A DNA stretch of 11,344 bases, taken from contig JAHDRO010000403.1 in assembly GCA_018433265.1 (NCBI GenBank), positions 1 to 11,344 on the forward strand, in the 5' to 3' direction. The notes beneath the pieces are model-generated. The model worked only from the letters and a program-made list of their open reading frames with translations, did no database searches and was not told where the DNA came from. Every line of letters begins with the position of its first letter. Within the stretch, counting starts at the first letter, position 1. The translations under genes and the position numbers were made by a program. Positions 7,336 to 11,344 of the stretch are shown piece after piece. Source of the DNA: Bacteroidales bacterium. GTDB lineage: Bacteria; Bacteroidota; Bacteroidia; Bacteroidales; UBA932.

Positions 7336-9026
7336 GATTTATTTTTTGTATCACCTAATTTAGTCATTATTTCCTGATCCTTATGAGCAAAGAGATAAGT
7401 CTTGTATCCACCTGTAAGGTTATAAGTATTACCGTAGCCATTTTGCAATAAAATTCTTGAAGCAAGATATCCTCTCATCCCTATGGCACAGTATACTATT
7501 ATTCTTTTGTCTGAAGGTATTTCGTCAAGCCTTAAACGAAGCTCTTCCAAAGGAATATTTACAGCTCCTTTTATCATTCCCTGCTTACATTCTTCAGGGC
7601 TTCTAACGTCTAGGAGATAGTAGTTGCCAAAATCAAAATTATTTATAATATCCCAAGTTACGATTTTAACTTTTCCATTTATGACATTATCAGCTACAAA
7701 TCCTGCCATATTTACTGGATCTTTTGCTGAGGAGAAAGGAGGTGCGTAAGCGTGTTCTATTTCCATAAGATCGTAAACGGTTCCATTCTGACCTATTATA
7801 GTCGCAATAATATCGATTCGTTTATCAACTCCTCCATAACCAACGACTTGCCCTCCAAACAACTTTCCGTTTTTGGGTGAATAGAGAATCTTTATTGAAA
7901 GAGATTCGCTTCCAGGATAATGCCCTGCATGAGAACCCGAATGTGTAATAGTTGAAATAAATTTGATTCCCTTCTTGTTAAGTGTTTTTTCATTGACTCC
8001 TGTCACTGCTGCCGTAATCCTGAAAATCTTTGCTATTCCTGTACCTATTGATCCTTTATATCTGCAAATATTGCCGTGAACCATATTACTTTCTGCAATT
8101 CTTGCCTGTTTGTTTGCAGGCCCTGCAAGTGGTGTCAGCGAAGGATCCCCGGTTATGGGATTAATAATTTCAACAGCGTCACCTGTAGCATAGATGTCAT
8201 TGTTGGAGGTCTGAAGAAAATCATTTACCTCAATCCCACCAGTTACTCCTATTTTAAGCCCTGCTTCTCTGGCAAGAGATGTTTCGGCTTTTACTCCAAT
8301 GCTCAATATTACCAGATCAGCCGATATTTCTCTTCCACTTTTGAGTTGAACATATAGCTTTTCACTTGTAGGACGGAACGCCATAACAGCTTCTCCCAAA
8401 ATTAATTCTACACCATTTTCTCTAAGCTCATTATGCACAATAGAGGCCATAACAGGGTCGAGTTGGGTCATAACCTGTGGTATCATTTCTACAATTGTAA
8501 CCATAAAGCCGAGAGCTTTGAGATTCTCCGCCATTTCAAGCCCTATAAATCCTCCTCCTACGATTACAGCTTTCCCCTTTTTAGTCTTTTCTGTTAAACT
8601 CTTAATCTTGTCTGTATCAGGGATAGTCCTGACTGTCAGTATCCTTGGATCGTCAATTCCAGGTAATGAGGGCTTGAATGGCATAGCTCCCGGCGAGAGT
8701 AACAGTTTGTCATAACTCTCAAAATAGATCTTGCCGTTCTGAACGTTTCTGACAGTGACTTTCTTTGTAGAGGTGTCAATCGATGTAATTTCATTGAACG
8801 TTCTAACATCTATGTCATAACGGTTTGAAAATGTTGTTGTCCCTTGGACGATGAGATCTTCTCTTTTTTCAATTTTTCCTCCTATATAGTAAGGCAATCC
8901 GCAGTTTGCGTAAGAGATATATTCCCCTCTCTCAAACATTATAATTTCTGCATGCTCATCTTCTCTTCTTATTTTAGCAGCAGCTGTTGCTCCTCCTGCA
9001 ACTCCTCCGATAATTATGTATTTCAT
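7332..9026 (-). CDS. CoA-disulfide / persulfide reductase fused to rhodanese (CoADR-RHD)
   Basis: A 564-residue flavoprotein. The FAD-binding Rossmann motif is IIGGVAGGATAA (5-16), the active cysteine is C42 in SYANCGLPYYIGG, the NAD(P)H-binding site is VIVGGGFIGLEMAE (154-167), the second FAD motif is near IYATGDAVE, and the dimerisation-domain motif HAYAPPFSSAKDPVN is at 425-439. A rhodanese domain (about 454-545) follows, with DVRSPEE (473-479) and catalytic C513 in the CAIGMR loop. Architecture and length match the CoADR-rhodanese fusions known as NADH-dependent persulfide reductases, which reduce CoA disulfide or CoA persulfide and help metabolise polysulfide or elemental sulfur. Both active cysteines are present. 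Some family members are annotated as NADH oxidase or pyridine nucleotide-disulfide oxidoreductase. It lies divergent from the thioredoxin gene. Confidence 0.92.
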   Translation of the reverse strand: MKYIIIGGVAGGATAAAKIRREDEHAEIIMFERGEYISYANCGLPYYIGGKIEKREDLIVQGTTTFSNRYDIDVRTFNEITSIDTSTKKVTVRNVQNGKIYFESYDKLLLSPGAMPFKPSLPGIDDPRILTVRTIPDTDKIKSLTEKTKKGKAVIVGGGFIGLEMAENLKALGFMVTIVEMIPQVMTQLDPVMASIVHNELRENGVELILGEAVMAFRPTSEKLYVQLKSGREISADLVILSIGVKAETSLAREAGLKIGVTGGIEVNDFLQTSNNDIYATGDAVEIINPITGDPSLTPLAGPANKQARIAESNMVHGNICRYKGSIGTGIAKIFRITAAVTGVNEKTLNKKGIKFISTITHSGSHAGHYPGSESLSIKILYSPKNGKLFGGQVVGYGGVDKRIDIIATIIGQNGTVYDLMEIEHAYAPPFSSAKDPVNMAGFVADNVINGKVKIVTWDIINNFDFGNYYLLDVRSPEECKQGMIKGAVNIPLEELRLRLDEIPSDKRIIVYCAIGMRGYLASRILLQNGYGNTYNLTGGYKTYLFAHKDQEIMTKLGDTKNKS

Positions 9027-9075
9027 AAATTTAAAATATTTGTAAACGAATTAAAATATAATCTAAAATAAAAAT

Positions 9076-9104
9076 TTTCCTAAAGAAATTTGTTTTAAAG
9101 GAAA
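9076..9104. repeat. inverted repeat centred on the thioredoxin -33 element (possible operator)
   Basis: TTTCCT (9076-9081) and AGGAAA (9099-9104) are perfect inverted copies with a 17-base spacer. Their centre falls at 9090, on the TTTG -33 element at 9089-9092. A protein bound here could block the promoter; short AT-rich half-sites also arise by chance. Confidence 0.3.
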
Positions 9105-9119
9105 TAATAATTAACTTTG
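9089..9119 (+). promoter_or_regulatory. strong Bacteroidota-type promoter for the thioredoxin gene
   Basis: TTTG (9089-9092) is followed, after exactly 19 bases, by TAACTTTG (9112-9119), matching both consensus elements and spacing. Transcription is predicted to start near 9126, about 19 bases before ATG 9145. It is the best promoter match in the window. The divergent 118-base gap (9027-9144) must also hold the reductase promoter, but I found no clear TAnnTTTG box on the minus strand. Confidence 0.65.
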
Positions 9120-9144
9120 CGGAAAATAACATAAAGTTTAAACA

Positions 9145-9666
9145 ATGTGTAAAGTTACAAAATATCTGATTTTTTTAATGTTTCCCATTTTAATAATTTC
9201 GTGCACTTTCAATAACGGTAACAGTGCATCTGCTAAAAATGGGATATCACAAAACAATAGAATTCAAAATAATAGTAGTATTAATAATATTAATGAAAAA
9301 AGAATGAAGACAATACATTTGACGAAAGAAGAATTTTTAAATAAGGTAGTTGACTTTGAAAACAATCCAGATGAGTGGAAGTATTTAGGTGATAAACCTG
9401 CACTTGTTGACTTTTATGCAGACTGGTGTGGCCCATGTAAATCAATTGCTCCTGTTTTAGAGGAACTTGCAGCTGAATACGAAGGTCAAATATATATTTA
9501 TAAAGTGGATACTGATGCAGAGCAAGAGTTAGCTGCTGCTTTTGGAATAAGAAGTATTCCCACATTGTTGTTTATACCTATGAAGGGAAATCCGCAAGTT
9601 GCTCAAGGTGCTCTTCCAAAAGCAAATTTGAAAAAAGCTATCGATGAGGTTTTGCTCAACAAATAG
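9145..9666 (+). CDS. lipoprotein thioredoxin
   Basis: A 173-residue protein with a type II signal peptide: a hydrophobic stretch (LIFLMFPILIISC) with a lipobox ending at Cys20, so the mature protein should be lipid-anchored in the envelope. Residues 21-53 are a flexible Asn/Ser-rich linker (11 Asn in residues 23-50). The thioredoxin fold begins about residue 55 with redox centre WCGPCK (94-99) after LVDFYAD, and SIPTLLF carries the conserved cis-proline. It probably reduces or exchanges disulfides in periplasmic proteins, like the periplasmic thioredoxins of Bacteroides. An internal Met54 (codon at 9304) could start a cytoplasmic form, but the promoter and lipobox favour the long form. The MarR gene follows 45 bases later. 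Confidence 0.9.
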   Translation: MCKVTKYLIFLMFPILIISCTFNNGNSASAKNGISQNNRIQNNSSINNINEKRMKTIHLTKEEFLNKVVDFENNPDEWKYLGDKPALVDFYADWCGPCKSIAPVLEELAAEYEGQIYIYKVDTDAEQELAAAFGIRSIPTLLFIPMKGNPQVAQGALPKANLKKAIDEVLLNK

Positions 9667-9684
9667 ATAATTACATTATTTTTG
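9651..9684 (+). promoter_or_regulatory. putative MarR gene promoter with a small dyad
   Basis: TATTTTTG (9677-9684) matches TAnnTTTG; TTTG (9651-9654) lies 22 bases upstream, inside the last thioredoxin codons. A perfect short dyad, ATAAT-TAC-ATTAT (9667-9679), overlaps the start of the -7 box and could be an autoregulatory operator. The MarR gene could thus be transcribed separately from, as well as together with, the thioredoxin gene. Confidence 0.45.
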
Positions 9685-9711
9685 CGAAGCTTTTAAACGA
9701 CATTTTTGAAG

Positions 9712-10083
9712 ATGGAAAGGTTATGCGCTATCAGAGATCTATGTAGAGCACTTTGTTCTTATGAAGAGAGTTTTCACAATATGTATGGGATCTGTTTAAA
9801 TGAAGGGATGCTTTTATGTTCTCTGAAAGATGGACAGTTATCCTCTGGGGAAATTGCCGACAAGCTATCTCTGAGTTGTTCAAATACCTCTAAACTAATT
9901 CGCTCTGTGGAAGAAAAGGGTCTTATTACCAGAGCAATGGGTGAGAGGGATAAAAGACAAATGTATTTTGACCTGACTGATGAAGGAAGACAAACATTGA
10001 ATCTTATTCTCAAAGATGAACTTGAACTTCCCGAGCCTCTTTCCTTGTTTATAAATAAGTATAAAAGTTCGCAACTTTTTTGA
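9712..10083 (+). CDS. MarR-family winged-helix transcriptional regulator, cysteine-rich
   Basis: A 123-residue DNA-binding repressor-type protein. The helix-turn-helix is about residues 44-73 (LSSGEIADKLSLSCSNTSKLIRSVEEKGLITR) and the wing is GERDKRQMYFDLTDEG (77-92), with the basic DKR typical of MarR. Six cysteines fall in the first 56 residues (C5, C11, C15, C28, C36, C56), with C56 in the recognition-helix region. That suggests, but does not prove, thiol-based sensing. It is slightly short because the last dimerisation helix is brief. The TTG at 9706 would add two residues; ATG 9712 is preferred. The setting between a thioredoxin and an Fe-S protein supports a redox or sulfur-stress role. 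Confidence 0.85.
   Translation: MERLCAIRDLCRALCSYEESFHNMYGICLNEGMLLCSLKDGQLSSGEIADKLSLSCSNTSKLIRSVEEKGLITRAMGERDKRQMYFDLTDEGRQTLNLILKDELELPEPLSLFINKYKSSQLF
10063..10081. terminator. bidirectional rho-independent terminator at the MarR / ferredoxin junction
   Basis: AAAAGTT (10063-10069) and AACTTTT (10073-10079) form a 7-bp stem with the 3-base loop CGC, followed by TT. The A run before the stem serves as a T run for minus-strand transcripts. It lies within the last MarR codons, between two convergent genes whose stops are 8 bases apart, so it could end both transcripts. Confidence 0.6.
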
Positions 10084-10091
10084 CAGGAGTT

Positions 10092-10940
10092 TTAGACCCA
10101 CTTGTCATCTATAATATCTCCTCTGACCGATAGTGTAACTGCCTTTATAGGAATATTTTTACCTGATTTTTCTCTTGCGCTCACTGCTATTTTAAGTAAA
10201 CCGCTGCAACAAGGTACTTCCATAATTAACACAGTAAGGGTATTAATTTTAGAAACTGAGATCATCTCCGATATTTTGTCAATATAACTTTGAATATTAT
10301 TGTCCAGTTTAGGGCACGCTATTGCTAAAGACTTGTTTTTTAGAAATTTATCATGGAAATTGCTGAAAGTGTATGCAGAACAGTCAGAAGCAAGAAGTAC
10401 ATCTGCCTCATGAAAAAATGATGCTTGTGGATTGAGGAGATGAAGTTGTACCGGCCACTGCTTCAATTCTGTCATATTGTTAGATGACACATTGTCCCTA
10501 TTATTTGAGGATTCTGGTTGTTTAAAGTCTTTTTCAAGGGATCCTGAACATCCGCAAGCCATTCTTGGTTTATAATTATCAAGTTTTGAGAGATCGATAA
10601 GATAATTATTTTCTTTGCACCAGTTTATCCCCTGGTTTAACCATTCTGTTTCGTCATGGTATTGAAGATGTTTGAGGTGTGCAATTACTGCTTCTTCACC
10701 GTTTATTGCGATTCTCTTCATTACTGCAATTTCATCATATGGCTCTGCTTCTTTTTCAACAAGTTCAATTGCTCCTTCAGGACATTCTCCTATGCATGCG
10801 CCAAGTCCATCGCAATAAAGTTCGCTTATCATTACTGCTTTTCCATTGATAAGCTGTATCGCTCCTTCGTTACAGCCTTGTACGCAACTTCCGCATCCAT
10901 TACAAAGCTTTTCGTCAATTTTGATTATATTTCTTTTCAT
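10092..10940 (-). CDS. cysteine-rich double-ferredoxin Fe-S protein
   Basis: A 282-residue soluble protein. Residues 1-62 form a two-cluster ferredoxin domain. Site one is a full C-x2-C-x2-C-x3-C (C13, C16, C19, C23) followed by Asn rather than Pro. Site two has only three of the four cysteines (C43, C49, C53-Pro), with Leu46 in the place of the second, so it may bind a [3Fe-4S] cluster or use another ligand. The C-terminal part has more cysteines in conserved-looking motifs: MACGCSGS (C129, C131), ASDCSAY (C187), ACPKLD (C209) and VPCCSG (C244, C245), 14 in all. I remember similar ferredoxin proteins in anaerobes but no proven function. An electron-transfer or Fe-S sensing role is inferred. 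It converges on the MarR gene. Confidence 0.82.
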   Translation of the reverse strand: MKRNIIKIDEKLCNGCGSCVQGCNEGAIQLINGKAVMISELYCDGLGACIGECPEGAIELVEKEAEPYDEIAVMKRIAINGEEAVIAHLKHLQYHDETEWLNQGINWCKENNYLIDLSKLDNYKPRMACGCSGSLEKDFKQPESSNNRDNVSSNNMTELKQWPVQLHLLNPQASFFHEADVLLASDCSAYTFSNFHDKFLKNKSLAIACPKLDNNIQSYIDKISEMISVSKINTLTVLIMEVPCCSGLLKIAVSAREKSGKNIPIKAVTLSVRGDIIDDKWV

Positions 10941-10981
10941 ATTCTGTATTTTTTACAAAAATGAGGACATATCATTAAACA

Positions 10982-11003
10982 AAGTGTAATAAATGATACA
11001 CTT
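10982..11003. repeat. perfect dyad in the divergent ferredoxin / lipocalin intergenic region (candidate operator)
   Basis: AAGTGTA (10982-10988) and TACACTT (10997-11003) are exact inverted copies with an 8-base spacer. The site is 41 bases upstream of the ferredoxin start (10940) and 46 bases upstream of the lipocalin start (11050). The right half overlaps TACACTTG (10997-11004), one mismatch from TAnnTTTG, a possible lipocalin -7 box. On the minus strand CATTTTTG (10956-10963), also one mismatch off, could be the ferredoxin -7 box, with the dyad near its -33 position. It therefore could control both genes; the binding protein is unknown. Confidence 0.5.
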
Positions 11004-11049
11004 GGTACAGAATTTGAAACATTTAACTCTACTCAAATTCAGACTTAGC

Positions 11050-11344
11050 ATGAAATATTTGATTTCAGCCATTTTTTTATTTGCAGCTGCTTCATGTTCT
11101 CCTACCTATGTTGTCACAGAAACGGCTAAACCATTTGAGATAGAGCGTTATATGGGTAGATGGTATGAAATAGAAAGACTCCCCAATAAAATCCAGGAAG
11201 GACTTGAGGAGTGTACATCTCTGTTAACTTTGATGGAGGATGGTTCTTTTACAATTGTTAATGAAGGTCGTCTTATAAGCGATAAAACTAGAATTAAGCA
11301 GTGGAAAGGCAAAGGTTGGATTCCAGACAGGAGGAATCCTTCAA
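11050..11344 (+). CDS. lipocalin-family lipoprotein, Blc-like (3' end outside window)
   Basis: 98 codons from ATG 11050 to the window edge without a stop. The signal peptide is lipoprotein type: MKYLISAIFLFAAASC, with lipobox Cys16. The lipocalin signature follows, FEIERYMGRWYEIERLPN, with the invariant G-x-W (G36, W38). Next come EECTSLLTLMEDGSFTIVNEG, where Blc relatives carry their first cysteine and beta strands, and a basic segment near the edge (KQWKGKGW, then PDRRNPS). Lipocalins of this type are envelope lipoproteins that bind lipids or lysophospholipids, often induced under stress. The ligand here is unknown. It is transcribed divergently from the ferredoxin gene. Confidence 0.88.
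   Translation, partial: MKYLISAIFLFAAASCSPTYVVTETAKPFEIERYMGRWYEIERLPNKIQEGLEECTSLLTLMEDGSFTIVNEGRLISDKTRIKQWKGKGWIPDRRNPS

Noticed and set aside
8076..8357. Open frame on the plus strand inside the reductase gene
   Set aside because: Its translation is low-complexity antisense sequence, and the opposite strand has a full conserved enzyme.
9304..9306. Internal ATG as the true thioredoxin start
   Set aside because: The upstream frame has a good lipobox signal peptide, and the strong promoter is placed for ATG 9145; an internal start is only an alternative.
1..11344. Mobile element, CRISPR array, defence island, tRNA or rRNA
   Set aside because: No transposase, integrase, repeat-spacer array, restriction or toxin gene, cloverleaf or rRNA-like stretch was seen; genes are tightly packed housekeeping, envelope and redox functions.

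Overview
The window looks like chromosomal DNA from a member of the Bacteroidota, most likely Bacteroidales. The evidence is AT-rich DNA, several copies of the Bacteroidota sigma-factor -7 box TAnnTTTG in front of genes, few Shine-Dalgarno sites, and proteins (thymidine kinase, short RsmI, split 5'-nucleotidase, lipoprotein thioredoxin) of the type seen in that group. This placement is inference from motifs and remembered family features; no search was run.

Layout. The 3' end of an unidentified gene (1-185) converges on tdk, thymidine kinase (192-761, minus). A very short divergent promoter region separates tdk from a plus-strand run: a hypothetical protein (802-1467), rsmI (1424-2098, overlapping the previous gene by 44 bases) and a membrane-anchored helix-hairpin-helix protein (2108-2875). 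A second plus-strand operon follows a recognisable promoter: an ABC-2 type exporter (ATPase 2939-3847, permease 3858-5174) and a 5'-nucleotidase whose two domains are separate genes in swapped order (5187-5936 and 5936-6769).

The second half is mainly a thiol/redox neighbourhood. On the minus strand a CoA-disulfide/persulfide reductase fused to rhodanese (7332-9026) is coupled by a 4-base overlap to a short PlsC-type acyltransferase (6775-7335). Divergent from it are a lipoprotein thioredoxin (9145-9666) and a cysteine-rich MarR regulator (9712-10083). A cysteine-rich double-ferredoxin protein (10092-10940, minus) converges on the MarR gene. A perfect dyad (10982-11003) lies in the next divergent intergenic region, before a truncated lipocalin lipoprotein gene (11050 to the window end).

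Most of the window is ordinary housekeeping and envelope content. No mobile element, CRISPR array, tRNA or rRNA was seen, and no intergenic stretch exceeds 120 bases. The most interesting part is 7332-11003: a reductase, a thioredoxin, a possible thiol-sensing regulator and a little-characterised Fe-S protein that may form one sulfur/redox-stress module, with candidate operators at its promoters.
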